Positions 46,782-56,196 are shown, numbered from the stretch's first letter. The stretch is DNA of 64,000 nucleotides from Vibrio sinaloensis (GCF_000808535.1 NZ_JWLV01000034.1:62001-126000); one strand, 5' to 3'. Notes: generated from the letters alone by a model not told the origin. Program-made: numbers and translations.

Positions 46782-48263
46782 ATGAGCGCATTCAAAAAAC
46801 TCACCGATCATTCACTGAAAATCTCTCGCTTTGCGCACTTAGGCGCAATCTGCGGATGGGATCAAGCATCCGTTATGCCAAGTGGTGGTAACCAAGCTCG
46901 TTCCGAAGCGATGGCTGAGCTCTCTGTTCACATGCATAACTTACAAACTCAACCACAGCTCAGTGATTGGTTTGCGCAAGCCGAACAAGAAGATCTTTCA
47001 ACTCAAGAAAAAGCCACACTTCGAGAACTTAAACGTAACTGGCAACAAGCCAACGTACTCCCAGAAGCGTTAGTTGAAGCGAAATCTTTAGCGGGTTCGA
47101 AGTGTGAACACGCATGGCGCACCCAACGTGGTGAAAATGACTGGCAAGGTTTCGAGAAAAACTGGGCCGAAGTGGTCAAGCTGTGTCAAGAAGAAGCACA
47201 AATTCGTGCGCAAGCAACCGGATTATCGCCATACGATGCGATGCTAGACATATACGAGCCTGGCACCCATTCCGAATCTCTCGACACCTTGTTTAGTGAC
47301 GTCAAAACCTGGCTTCCTGCCCTTATCGACGACGTTATCGAAAAACAGTCTTCAGAGCGCTTTATCGAACCTAAAGGACAGTTTGCTACTGAGCAGCAAA
47401 AAGCCATGGGATTAGATGTGATGAAGCTGCTGCAGTTTGACTTTAATCACGGTCGCTTGGATGAAAGTGTTCACCCGTTTTGTGGCGGCGTTCCTACCGA
47501 TGTTCGTATCACCACTCGCTACGACGAAAATGAGTTCGTCCAATCGCTGATGGGAATCGTACACGAAACTGGCCATGCGCGTTACGAACAAGGGTTGCCT
47601 AAATCTCTTGCGGGACTGCCTTCAGGTGAAGCTCGCTCTATGGGTATTCACGAATCTCAGTCACTCTTTTTTGAGATGCAAGTTGGCCGCAGTGACGCGT
47701 TTATCGCTCATCTATCACGCCTTGCAGGTCAGCATTTTGCTGCTCACGATCAAGTACTCTTCTCTCAAGATAACTTCCAGAAGCTCTACACTCGCGTAAA
47801 GAAAGATTTTATTCGTGTTGATGCCGATGAACTAACTTACCCTGCCCACGTTATTTTGCGCTACGAGATCGAGCGAGACTTAATTAACGGTAAGATTAAG
47901 CATACTGATGTGCCTGAACTCTGGAATCAGAAAATGCAGCAATATTTGGGTTTGTCGACAGAAGGCAACTTTAAAAATGGTTGTATGCAAGACATTCACT
48001 GGACTGATGGCGCGTTCGGATACTTCCCTTCCTACACTCTAGGCGCGATGTACGCGGCGCAATTTATGACATCGATGAAGAAAACCGTTGACGTCGAAGG
48101 CGCAATTGAAAGCGGTGATTTATCACCTATCTTTACATGGCTATCGGAGAATATCTGGAGCCAAGGCAGCATCTTAACTACTGATGAGCTTGTTACTCGC
48201 GCAACGGGAGAAACCTTGAACGCGCAGCACTTCCAATCTCATCTGAGAAGTCGTTACCTGTAA
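46782..48263 (+). CDS. M32-family metallocarboxypeptidase
   Basis: Zinc or cobalt carboxypeptidase (493 aa, cytoplasmic) of the thermostable carboxypeptidase Taq family. The metal motif H-E-T-G-H in V-H-E-T-G-H-A-R-Y-E-Q sits near residue 262; the third ligand is in H-E-S-Q-S-L-F-F-E-M. D-V-R-I-T-T-R-Y and H-V-I-L-R-Y-E-I-E-R-D-L-I-N-G are further family blocks. Length is normal (about 490-500 aa). Confidence 0.92.
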   Translation: MSAFKKLTDHSLKISRFAHLGAICGWDQASVMPSGGNQARSEAMAELSVHMHNLQTQPQLSDWFAQAEQEDLSTQEKATLRELKRNWQQANVLPEALVEAKSLAGSKCEHAWRTQRGENDWQGFEKNWAEVVKLCQEEAQIRAQATGLSPYDAMLDIYEPGTHSESLDTLFSDVKTWLPALIDDVIEKQSSERFIEPKGQFATEQQKAMGLDVMKLLQFDFNHGRLDESVHPFCGGVPTDVRITTRYDENEFVQSLMGIVHETGHARYEQGLPKSLAGLPSGEARSMGIHESQSLFFEMQVGRSDAFIAHLSRLAGQHFAAHDQVLFSQDNFQKLYTRVKKDFIRVDADELTYPAHVILRYEIERDLINGKIKHTDVPELWNQKMQQYLGLSTEGNFKNGCMQDIHWTDGAFGYFPSYTLGAMYAAQFMTSMKKTVDVEGAIESGDLSPIFTWLSENIWSQGSILTTDELVTRATGETLNAQHFQSHLRSRYL

Positions 48264-48275
48264 TGCGACAAATTG

Positions 48276-48303
48276 AGAGCGGTAAACTAATTGTGCCGCT
48301 CTC
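48276..48303 (+). terminator. hairpin after the M32 carboxypeptidase gene
   Basis: GAGAGCGG/CCGCTCTC 8-bp stem about 12 nt after the stop. Downstream bases (ATTC) give no real T tract. Confidence 0.45.
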
Positions 48304-48430
48304 ATTCAATCAACGGAAACAACCGAGAGCCTCATTCTGATATGAGTATACCTCCAGCAACAAAGCGGTTTCTGTCCCTTCAACTCTTCGCTACACTGAA
48401 ACAAATAGACCAGCATCCAAGAGAAGCCCA

Positions 48431-49375
48431 TTGCTCACAGACAAAACGCTCACGTTCGCTACTGCCAACCTCTTCAATTTTGTAGAGCCGCCATCGGCAT
48501 TCTATGATTTTGACAACATCTATGAGAAAGAGGCGTGGGAGGGAAAATGTCGTTGGACAAAAAATCGATTAATGAGCCTTGATGCTGACATTATCGGTCT
48601 ACAGGAAGTTTTCAGCATTGAGGCTGTTAGACGTTTATGCGCCGAAATGGGTTTCCCCCACTTTGCAATCGTTGAAACCCCACATGTGGAAGACGACTAT
48701 ATTTATTCAAAACCCGTTGTTGCTATTGCCTCAAAGTTTCCGATCAAGCAGGTGAAACCAGTCACCCCATTGGCGGAATTGTTTAGCGGCTACCCTGTCC
48801 TTTTACCAGAGTTCAGTCGCCACCCCATCTTTGCGATCGTTGAGGTACCTGACCTGGGAGACATCGCTGTATATGTTTGTCATTTGAAGTCACAGCGTCC
48901 CACGGAAAGTGACGACAACGGTGAAGAGCAACCTCTCGTAGGTCATTGGCTCTCTTTTCAACAACGAGGCTGGGAAGCGGTCATGCTACGTTTGTTTATG
49001 GAGCATGAATATCAGAATAGCCCCTGTCCAACGGTGCTTATGGGAGACATGAATCAGTCATTAGACAGTGATTCAACAGGCTTACTGGTCAAAAATACGG
49101 GCATTGAGCGTGGGTTGAGACTAGTAGACAGTTGGCAGGTGTATAACGCTGAAAGGCAATTCCAGCGCACACCCACTCACTACCACTTTGCGAATGGAAA
49201 TGTTCTTGACTATATCTTGGTCTCACAAGAGTTTCAGGCAAACTCTCAAGTATCGCTCGCTGATATTATTGACTATCAAGTCGCTGATACCCATCTTATT
49301 AACCCAAGCTATGAGCAAGACAAATATGCAAGCGATCACGCGTTTGTGTCCATAACCACGCGTTTCGTATTGTAA
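48431..49375 (+). CDS. endonuclease/exonuclease/phosphatase-fold hydrolase
   Basis: 314-aa metal-dependent phosphoesterase of the EEP (DNase I-like) superfamily, no signal peptide. Catalytic motifs: A-T-A-N-L-F-N, G-L-Q-E-V-F (metal glutamate), V-C-H-L-K-S, M-G-D-M-N-Q-S, D-Y-I-L-V-S and S-D-H-A-F-V. Substrate unknown (nucleic acid, inositol phosphate or other). A TTG start is used because no ATG lies before the first conserved strand; the ribosome site is poor. An AlkB-like gene follows 18 nt downstream. Confidence 0.8.
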   Translation: MLTDKTLTFATANLFNFVEPPSAFYDFDNIYEKEAWEGKCRWTKNRLMSLDADIIGLQEVFSIEAVRRLCAEMGFPHFAIVETPHVEDDYIYSKPVVAIASKFPIKQVKPVTPLAELFSGYPVLLPEFSRHPIFAIVEVPDLGDIAVYVCHLKSQRPTESDDNGEEQPLVGHWLSFQQRGWEAVMLRLFMEHEYQNSPCPTVLMGDMNQSLDSDSTGLLVKNTGIERGLRLVDSWQVYNAERQFQRTPTHYHFANGNVLDYILVSQEFQANSQVSLADIIDYQVADTHLINPSYEQDKYASDHAFVSITTRFVL

Positions 49376-49393
49376 TCGAAGGGGGCACTGAGC

Positions 49394-49999
49394 ATGACAC
49401 AAAACGAGCAACCACTTTTGACACCAAACACATGGCATACTGTCGAAAATGGCAAACTCTTTTGGTCGCCCAATTTCATCCCTTCTGACGAAGCAAGCCG
49501 ATTGTTTGAGCAACTCAATCAACAAATCCGTTGGCGAGAAGATGAGATCACGCTGTTTGGCAAACGTATGCCGATCCCTCGACTTCAATGTTGGTACGGG
49601 GACTCACCCTATCGCTATTCCAATTTAACCATGCACCCTGAACCATGGTTATCCTCCTTACTTGAACTTAAACGCCGCTGCGAATCCGCCGCCGATGCGC
49701 CGTTTAACTCAGTTCTCGCCAACCTCTACCGTAACGGTCAAGACTCTAATGGATGGCACAGCGACAACGAACCAGAGTTAGGGATAAACCCAACAATCGC
49801 CTCTTTGAGCTTGGGCGAGACAAGAAGGTTTCACCTAAAGCACAAACAATCAAAACAGAAGATGACCTTTGACCTGACATCAGGGAGCTTATTGATCATG
49901 GCTGGGGAAATGCAGCACCACTGGATCCATACGTTAGCTAAAACCAAACAACAGCGAGCTGCAAGAATTAATCTTACTTTTCGTAATCTTGTGGCGTAG
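49394..49999 (+). CDS. AlkB-like 2-oxoglutarate/Fe(II) dioxygenase
   Basis: 201-aa dioxygenase resembling the ALKBH2/3-like branch, which reverses alkylation on DNA or RNA bases. Iron ligands fit H and D in W-H-S-D-N-E and the distal H in H-H-W-I-H; R-I-N-L-T-F-R provides the 2-oxoglutarate arginine. The P-R-L-Q-C-W-Y-G-D segment is the nucleotide-recognition region of this branch. A GAAGGGGG ribosome site lies about 8 nt before ATG 49394. Probably cotranscribed with the EEP gene. Confidence 0.88.
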   Translation: MTQNEQPLLTPNTWHTVENGKLFWSPNFIPSDEASRLFEQLNQQIRWREDEITLFGKRMPIPRLQCWYGDSPYRYSNLTMHPEPWLSSLLELKRRCESAADAPFNSVLANLYRNGQDSNGWHSDNEPELGINPTIASLSLGETRRFHLKHKQSKQKMTFDLTSGSLLIMAGEMQHHWIHTLAKTKQQRAARINLTFRNLVA

Positions 50000-50267
50000 C
50001 GTGTCGTGAACTTACCTGTATTGTCACTGTGTGCAAAGCCGGTGTACTCGAGCTGTACGAAAGTTTCGTACCCAATGGATTATTTTCGAACGTTATTCTA
50101 ACCATCAAACCACGCTATAGTACTAATACAGCCCTCCTATTCTTGTCATAAATACACAACTTTTTCTACAACTTTTCAAACCCATATCAACCTAGTTTCC
50201 TACTCCCAAACTTTTCCCACAGCTTACAATTCTCTCAACGCCAATGATATTTTTGTCGGGGACAATA
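50000..50267. other. control region of the pilus locus
   Basis: 268-nt AT-rich gap before the first pilus gene. It must hold the promoter for the operon and any site for the VpsT/CsgD-like regulator; I could not single out a motif. GGGGA at 50255-50260 is the ribosome site of the first gene. Confidence 0.4.
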
Positions 50268-50762
50268 ATGAAAAACAAACCTGCTATCTGGCTGATCATC
50301 GCTTTAAGTTTATTAGTCTTCATTACTTCATTATCAGCACGAGCTTCATCGCTGTCTATTGATTTAGAAGGCCATATCAAAGATCGATGTGAAATATCAT
50401 TTAACAGTGGCAATCAAATTGACGTTTCAAACAGTAGTCATGAGTCACTTCCATTTGATCTCTATTGTAACCGACCTTTTTCAATTGAAATTTCTTCAAT
50501 GAACGGTGGATTAAAACTAAACCACAAATCGTTCGAGTTGATTGAGCCTTATATTTTTGAGATTGAAGTAGACAAAACCAACTTCAAATCTAAAAGCCAA
50601 GAATTAAATGACGTAAAAACCGTTAGTAGCTTTGGTGTTATTCCCTTTTCTTCTAGAGGAGAAATTAGAGTAACGCTAGAACATGGCCTGTTATATTCTG
50701 GCCATTATCAAGATACTGTAGAAATAGATGTTATCCCTAATATTCTCAGTAACTTGAAGTAG
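50268..50762 (+). CDS. pilus subunit-like secreted protein 1
   Basis: 164-aa exported protein, first gene of the chaperone-usher locus. Signal peptide 1-26 (ending A-R-A). The mature domain has two cysteines (C-E-I-S and L-Y-C-N) likely to form a disulfide, then R-P-F-S-I-E-I-S-S-M-N-G-G-L, a strand pattern like spore coat U/CsuA-type subunits. The closing G-H-Y-Q-D-T-V-E-I-D-V is the terminal strand motif shared with the other subunits here. Start ATG 50268 follows GGGGA; the longer frame begins at 50244. AT-rich. Probably a minor or anchor subunit. Confidence 0.65.
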   Translation: MKNKPAIWLIIALSLLVFITSLSARASSLSIDLEGHIKDRCEISFNSGNQIDVSNSSHESLPFDLYCNRPFSIEISSMNGGLKLNHKSFELIEPYIFEIEVDKTNFKSKSQELNDVKTVSSFGVIPFSSRGEIRVTLEHGLLYSGHYQDTVEIDVIPNILSNLK

Positions 50763-50846
50763 ATTACTACCTAAATTGGTAGATAACGTAGCTCGTTGGA
50801 AGTGGGCTAAACATGTATGTTTCAATTTGAGTTAAAGGAATTATTT

Positions 50847-51341
50847 ATGAATAAACTAACTTTTTGTGCTGCTGCAGTCACCGCTATTTTAGTAAGTCCA
50901 GTTCACGCGGCTCCAGGTGATGTACAGCTAGTGGGTTACGTCTCACCTGTCTGTGAAGTGTCAGGACTGTCCACACAATTAGTCGATCTCGGCTTGGTCA
51001 CTAGCACTCAGTCAGTGTCAATCCCTCTCGGTATTCAGTGTAATGATATCGACGGTGCTACAGTGAAACTCACCAGTGCGGAAGGTGGCTTAGAGTCTGA
51101 TGATAACGAAGACTTCGCTCTAACCTACACTGCGACCTTTACACCATCAGGTCTAACCCCACTGGTCCTTAATGCTCCGGGTGGTCCTGGCTTGAATGAT
51201 GTATCGGAAGAAATGTCTTACCCAGGTTCTGCCACACTTGCTGTTGGCGTTGCAGCAACACTTGATGTCGCCACAACGGAAACCGCACCATGGGCTGGTG
51301 GATATTCAGATACCTTGACAGTCAATATTACTTCTAACTAA
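50847..51341 (+). CDS. pilus subunit-like protein 2 (probable major pilin)
   Basis: 164-aa exported subunit. Signal peptide 1-21 (ending V-H-A). The mature protein begins A-P-G-D-V-Q-L-V-G-Y-V with two cysteines (P-V-C-E-V, I-Q-C-N-D) and ends G-G-Y-S-D-T-L-T-V-N-I, a donor-strand-like motif. It is acidic and rich in T, S and G as major pilins often are. The strong AAAGGA ribosome site and the hairpin right after the gene fit high expression relative to the rest of the operon. Confidence 0.7.
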   Translation: MNKLTFCAAAVTAILVSPVHAAPGDVQLVGYVSPVCEVSGLSTQLVDLGLVTSTQSVSIPLGIQCNDIDGATVKLTSAEGGLESDDNEDFALTYTATFTPSGLTPLVLNAPGGPGLNDVSEEMSYPGSATLAVGVAATLDVATTETAPWAGGYSDTLTVNITSN

Positions 51342-51348
51342 GACAATC

Positions 51349-51378
51349 GTGGAAGGCAGTTTCCTGCCTTCCACTTTT
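51349..51378 (+). terminator. strong hairpin between pilin and chaperone genes
   Basis: GTGGAAGGCAG/CTGCCTTCCAC 11-bp stem with loop TTTC, followed by TTTT, 8 nt after the pilin stop. It probably acts as a leaky terminator or 3'-end stabiliser that raises pilin over chaperone and usher levels. Confidence 0.75.
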
Positions 51379-51405
51379 ACACTTGGATTTTTGGGAGATT
51401 TGAGG

Positions 51406-52110
51406 ATGTGGAAATGGATTAGCCTGGCAAGTTTACTTCTTGCTTCGATGCATGCAAATGCCTACAGAGTTGAACCTATGGTTGCTGAAATGGAACCTCT
51501 AGGAAAACGAGCGCAAATGTCGATGCGCATTGACAACACCTCATCTAAACCACTAACTGTTGAGCTGTATCCACTAGCCATGGAAATGGATAAGTTTGGC
51601 AATGAAACCATATCTCCGGCAGATAATGACCTACTCGTCATTCCTGTTACTGCGATTATTAAACCAGGCCGTTCTCAGTCCGTTATGGTTCGCTATCTTG
51701 GTGATCAATCTATTAGCCAATCCAAATCTTATCGTATCGCCGTTAAACAAGTTAAGGTCGAAAATTCTGGAGATGATAGTGGACAAATGGGTTTGTTGCT
51801 TCAATTTAATACTCTAGTAAATATTCGACCTAAAAATACACACCCAGATCTCGATATTAAAAGCATCACTCAAAAAGACCAAACTTGGCTTGTAGAAGTA
51901 GAAAATAAAGGAAACAGTTATGGTCGATTATCCAGAACAAACTGGACATTAGATGACGGAGTACACTCAACCTATTTAAAAGGTGTAGAAATAAGCAAAC
52001 TTATTGCCGGGACACTTGTTTTACCTTACTCAACTCGAATATTCGAAATGACACCCATAAAAAACTTCAATGTAGAGAAATTAAAAATAAAAATTTCAGA
52101 GGAAGAATAG
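51406..52110 (+). CDS. periplasmic pilus chaperone 1
   Basis: 234-aa chaperone of the chaperone-usher pathway. Signal peptide 1-20 (ending A-N-A). The first Ig-like domain has Y-R-V-E-P-M-V-A-E, D-N-T-S-S-K-P-L-T-V and the loop N-D-L-L-V-I-P-V-T-A-I-I-K-P-G-R-S-Q-S-V-M-V-R-Y, equivalent to the subunit-binding G1 region. S-K-S-Y-R-I-A-V-K-Q follows. The start is ATG 51406; the open frame upstream runs through the hairpin. Followed 1 nt later by a second chaperone. Confidence 0.8.
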   Translation: MWKWISLASLLLASMHANAYRVEPMVAEMEPLGKRAQMSMRIDNTSSKPLTVELYPLAMEMDKFGNETISPADNDLLVIPVTAIIKPGRSQSVMVRYLGDQSISQSKSYRIAVKQVKVENSGDDSGQMGLLLQFNTLVNIRPKNTHPDLDIKSITQKDQTWLVEVENKGNSYGRLSRTNWTLDDGVHSTYLKGVEISKLIAGTLVLPYSTRIFEMTPIKNFNVEKLKIKISEEE

Positions 52111-52111
52111 T

Positions 52112-52789
52112 ATGAAAAACCTTGCCATTGGTATATTGCTTTGTCTATTGATGAGTAAATCTTATGGCGTCATCCTTTCTCCTACAACATTAGAATACAA
52201 CGTTGATCATAATAACTCTGAAAGAATCATACTAATTAACAACTCAACAGAGCAAGTGGCTATTGAATCGAACATCTATCAATTGTTTTTTGACCAAACC
52301 GGAAAAATCGATAAAAAAGTACGCAATAGTGAATCATTACTCATTTTCCCTATTGCTGTTTTACTCCAACCAGGTGACAGACAAGTATTTCGCTTGCAAT
52401 GGATTTCGGAAAAAAAACTCGCTAAGTCGGAAAGCTACTTTGTTCGATTCAGCCAAATAAATTTGAAGAAACCAAACAGTGAAAAAGGGCACATATCTCC
52501 AAGTGTTAAATTTCAAATTCACTATAACACTCTAGTCCATATTTTTTCCTCTCGACACAGCGCCAAAGTGCATTTAAGCGTTGATGACGATGGTGTTAGA
52601 AAATTATTCAATGACGGGAACCGACATGCATATTCAACCCAGCTTCATTTTTTTAGTGATGATTTAAAATCTCCTATCGAGATAAGGAAACACATTGGCG
52701 AGCATTTTATTCCTCCATACTCTCAAATAGAACTCGATGGAGACACATCAATTCCTGCAGGCTTATATTATGGAAAGCAAACGAATTAA
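52112..52789 (+). CDS. periplasmic pilus chaperone 2
   Basis: 225-aa second chaperone-like protein, distinct from the first. Signal peptide 1-19 (ending S-Y-G). It shares the family frame: L-S-P-T-T-L-E-Y, I-N-N-S-T-E-Q-V-A, then E-S-L-L-I-F-P-I-A-V-L-L-Q-P-G-D-R-Q-V-F-R-L-Q-W and S-Y-F-V-R-F-S-Q-I. It is AT-rich. It overlaps the usher start by 20 nt. Two chaperones in one pilus operon are uncommon and might serve different subunits. Confidence 0.75.
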   Translation: MKNLAIGILLCLLMSKSYGVILSPTTLEYNVDHNNSERIILINNSTEQVAIESNIYQLFFDQTGKIDKKVRNSESLLIFPIAVLLQPGDRQVFRLQWISEKKLAKSESYFVRFSQINLKKPNSEKGHISPSVKFQIHYNTLVHIFSSRHSAKVHLSVDDDGVRKLFNDGNRHAYSTQLHFFSDDLKSPIEIRKHIGEHFIPPYSQIELDGDTSIPAGLYYGKQTN

Positions 52790-55250
52790 CCGACATCTCT
52801 TCTCTGCTGTCATTATTGCCTGCTTCATTTTTTCATTTTTTAGGGCGGTAAACGCACAAGAAGAGGAGATTGTTCTCAACCCCACTGGCCGCGATCTCGA
52901 ATTGGCCTCATTGCTAAAGGTCAGTGATACCGTTTTGGGCGAAGCGCTTATCACCATCACGGCAGACAACCAGATAGAGCTACCTAAAGAGAGTACTATC
53001 ACGCTGCTCACAAGCCTTGTTTCTCCAAAAGCACTGGAGCAGTTGGCCCGTTCGCCCAACCCCAAACGTCTGAACAAACAAGATTTTCAGGATGCTGGAC
53101 TCGATCTCTTTTTCGACTTATCAACGCTCGAATGCATCATTTCAGTACCAACAGAAGTTGGTTTGGTGAGAAACATCTCGCTTGAGCAACGAGGCGGTAA
53201 CTTTGATTACCTTGAACCAGCCCTGCTTTCTGGATATCTCAATGTAAGTGCTTACGCTGCGACTAGCCAGTCTATCGATGCCGAGCGGGAACGAATTGAT
53301 TCATACAGCGCAAGATTTGACGCAGGACTTACCTTGGGTAGAGTCAATCTGGAGTATGAAAGTGCGCTGGAAAATGACACAAATAACTCATCGATTTACA
53401 TCAGAAAAGGGACGCGTCTGAACTACGACATTCCTAATCAAGGTACCCGAATTGTTGTCGGTGACATGTACAACTCAGGTAAGTTACTACAAGATGCTTC
53501 TGACGTTTTGGGTATCGGTATAACGCGAGATTTCACCTTAATTCCAACTCGAAACGTGAGACCCAAAGCCAACCAGTCATTTACATTACAGCGTACATCA
53601 AGCGTTGATGTCGTCGTCGATGGCGTAGTTGTTCAACGGCTAACTCTTGGTGCAGGTAGCTATAACTTGAATGACATTCCATTAGCGCAAGGCAACAACG
53701 ATGTTCAGTTGGTGATCACCGACTCGAGTGGTGCGCAAGAGCAAGTTCAGTTCTCGATTGCTACAGGCAATGATTTACTTGCTGTTGGAGAATTCGAGTA
53801 CAGTTTGATGTATGGAGTGCCCAGTCAACGCAATCAAACTCAGATCGAATACCTTCGCGACCAAACGCTCCTCCATGGCTATATTGATGTTGGGGTGACG
53901 CCGTGGCTAACCGCTGGCATCAACGGGCAAATGAGAGAAGATCTCCATCAATATGGGTCTACACTTCTTTTTGCCAGTTCATGGGGAGTCACTGAACTTT
54001 CGTCTTCATTCAGTCAACATCCTGAGCTGGGGGCAGGCTCTGCATACAGAGTCGCATTTGACGCCACATTTGATAGCAACCAATCAGTTCGACCTCAATT
54101 TAGCCTTATCTATGAATACCAATCTGAAAACTTCGCCGGAATAAGAAGCTACGGTATTGTGGAATCACCGCTCAACTCGATCCGACATTACGCTTCGGCA
54201 TTCGGCTCACTCTATCTCGTTGATAATGTCCGCTCAGCGCTCTCGATCAGTTACAGCTCTGGCTCCAGACCCCGTGATGAATACGTCACTATCAGCCCAA
54301 GCCTTTCAGGGCCATTTTTTGCTACACCAGCGACTTGGAGCACAAGAGTGAACTACCGTGACAACTTTGCTGACTCCGATGAATGGTATGCAACCGTCAC
54401 ATTAAGTTGGCCATTTGGCAAAACAACACGATTAGTCAGCCGATACAACAGTGCTAACGATCAGGCATCATTGGATTATAGCTACCAAAACAACATCGGA
54501 AACACAGGAGGAGTCTCGAGTTTTGCTTCTATAGTCAGAAACCGAGACTCGGATGCCAATGTCGACTTTGGGGTGAACTATACGGGCAATCAGTTTGTCG
54601 CCATTGCCGATCATACAACGAGAGTAGACAACATTAGTGATAACGTTCGAAGTCACAACACACGAATAGAAGTCAGCAGTGCACTCGCTTTTGCGGGGTC
54701 AAGTGTTGCGATTGGCCGTCCCGTTCGAGACGCCTTCGCAGTCATAGACAAACACTCAAGTCTGGAAGAAAACCGGATGGCCATTGAGCCAGCGCGCGAT
54801 GGCGAACATGCCCGAGTCTTTGGTATAGGCAAGCAGTCTGTGCTTGTACCGGATCTCGTCGCTTACAATCCTCGCCTACTGACCTACGACGTTGAAGATT
54901 TGCCTCCTGGGTATGACCTAGGTGACGGCGCATTTTGGCTGAACCCAGGATATAAGCAGGGGTACGAACTGCAAATTGGCTCGGATGCGGTTATAACAAT
55001 CATTGGCACCTTGTTGGATAAAGACACCAAAGAGCCAATAGCATTAATCGCAGGAAAAGCCTTTTCGCTGGAAGAGCAGTCTGACCCCATTGAGTTCTTT
55101 ACCAACCGAAATGGTTTGTTTGCCATTTCCGGCTTAAAACCAGGGAAATTAAAACTGCTACTAAGCAATGACGATCAACAATCCGTCACAATCAATCTCA
55201 ATCCTAACAGCGAACTGCTAGTCCGATTAGGAGACCTTTATGCCGATTAA
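52770..55250 (+). CDS. outer membrane pilus usher
   Basis: 826-aa outer membrane usher that assembles and exports subunits. Signal peptide about 1-33. N-terminal domain to about 130, then the barrel (Y-D-I-P-N-Q-G-T-R, S-Y-N-L-N-D-I-P-L-A-Q-G-N-N-D-V, E-Y-S-L-M-Y-G-V-P). C-terminal domains have D-L-P-P-G-Y-D-L-G-D-G-A-F, L-Q-I-G-S-D and N-R-N-G-L-F-A-I-S-G-L-K-P-G. The N-terminus is unlike FimD/PapC, and the length is similar to that of EcpC-type alternative ushers (about 840 aa). GC content is host-like, unlike the preceding genes. Start ATG 52770 lies inside chaperone 2. Confidence 0.82.
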   Translation: MESKRINRHLFSAVIIACFIFSFFRAVNAQEEEIVLNPTGRDLELASLLKVSDTVLGEALITITADNQIELPKESTITLLTSLVSPKALEQLARSPNPKRLNKQDFQDAGLDLFFDLSTLECIISVPTEVGLVRNISLEQRGGNFDYLEPALLSGYLNVSAYAATSQSIDAERERIDSYSARFDAGLTLGRVNLEYESALENDTNNSSIYIRKGTRLNYDIPNQGTRIVVGDMYNSGKLLQDASDVLGIGITRDFTLIPTRNVRPKANQSFTLQRTSSVDVVVDGVVVQRLTLGAGSYNLNDIPLAQGNNDVQLVITDSSGAQEQVQFSIATGNDLLAVGEFEYSLMYGVPSQRNQTQIEYLRDQTLLHGYIDVGVTPWLTAGINGQMREDLHQYGSTLLFASSWGVTELSSSFSQHPELGAGSAYRVAFDATFDSNQSVRPQFSLIYEYQSENFAGIRSYGIVESPLNSIRHYASAFGSLYLVDNVRSALSISYSSGSRPRDEYVTISPSLSGPFFATPATWSTRVNYRDNFADSDEWYATVTLSWPFGKTTRLVSRYNSANDQASLDYSYQNNIGNTGGVSSFASIVRNRDSDANVDFGVNYTGNQFVAIADHTTRVDNISDNVRSHNTRIEVSSALAFAGSSVAIGRPVRDAFAVIDKHSSLEENRMAIEPARDGEHARVFGIGKQSVLVPDLVAYNPRLLTYDVEDLPPGYDLGDGAFWLNPGYKQGYELQIGSDAVITIIGTLLDKDTKEPIALIAGKAFSLEEQSDPIEFFTNRNGLFAISGLKPGKLKLLLSNDDQQSVTINLNPNSELLVRLGDLYAD

Positions 55251-56100
55251 AATGATTCTTTTGACAGCCTTATTCTCGAGCGTGCCCACACTTGCCGTTG
55301 CAAGTTGTCAAATTGACGCTTTCACTCTAGAACCGCTGTCTGAAAAAAACCAGTACAATACGCTGTCCACATCACCTTATACACTCTCAAACAGCTATAA
55401 GCTTGCAGCAAACGTGATCGGTTCAGATTGTTCCATTACGGTCGCAGTTGAACTCGAACAAGGCGGTCAAAGCTTGGTTAAAGAGACCAATGAAGCATTG
55501 CGTTTCGACTGGTTTGGTAACGGGCATCGTGTTGGCAACCGGTGGCTGGTCACATTAAGCGATGAACAACCTTTCGAGACATTTCAATTACGCTATCCAT
55601 CACTTCAATGGACGAGCGCAGGCATGTATCAGGCACAACTAGAAGCATCAGCTGTAGTTGAACATTCTCACACTACGTCTGTCGCGATGTTCAAAACGCT
55701 GCCAATTTTCGTCGAGGTTCTTCCTATCGCTAAAGTGCAGTTTTACGGCTTAACCCAGCACCACTTTAATTTAGATCTGGGAGAACTCACCTCACACAAG
55801 ATCATCAATTCCGCACCGAAACTTTGGGTCCAGACCAATACCGGTTTTGCGATTTCAGTCTCTTCTAGACATCACGGTGTGCTAAGGCATGAAACGGACG
55901 ATAGTCGCTGGGATATCGAATACAAAATGTTGATTGACCAAAAAACGATAGACCTGAAGCAGGCCAACGCGAGTTTTTCAGAACCAAATCCAAAATCCGG
56001 TATGCCTATGGATATTCAATTTGAAGTAGGCGATACCAACAACAAACCAGGGGGCAGATACACTGATACTGTCGAGATCTCAATTGAACCAGCGCTGTAA
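55240..56100 (+). CDS. pilus tip/adhesin-like subunit 3
   Basis: 286-aa exported protein that overlaps the usher by 11 nt. Signal peptide 1-20 (ending A-V-A). It seems to have two domains: an N-terminal one with two cysteines (A-S-C-Q and G-S-D-C-S) and a C-terminal pilin-like one (about 160-286) that ends G-G-R-Y-T-D-T-V-E-I-S-I-E. The final motif marks it as able to join a donor-strand pilus. Last structural gene and two-domain layout suggest the tip adhesin. Ligand unknown. Confidence 0.7.
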   Translation: MPIKMILLTALFSSVPTLAVASCQIDAFTLEPLSEKNQYNTLSTSPYTLSNSYKLAANVIGSDCSITVAVELEQGGQSLVKETNEALRFDWFGNGHRVGNRWLVTLSDEQPFETFQLRYPSLQWTSAGMYQAQLEASAVVEHSHTTSVAMFKTLPIFVEVLPIAKVQFYGLTQHHFNLDLGELTSHKIINSAPKLWVQTNTGFAISVSSRHHGVLRHETDDSRWDIEYKMLIDQKTIDLKQANASFSEPNPKSGMPMDIQFEVGDTNNKPGGRYTDTVEISIEPAL

Positions 56101-56196
56101 CCCGTCAGAGAATTCTCAGTTTTGAGATACAACTGACCTAGCTATCAATATAGTGGTGGTCTATGTTGACAGTGTAAACGTCATTGCGAGGTAATC

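Noticed and set aside
46531..46785. 84-codon plus-strand frame ahead of the M32 gene
   Set aside because: Begins inside the LysE-family gene on the other strand and runs into the M32 start without support.
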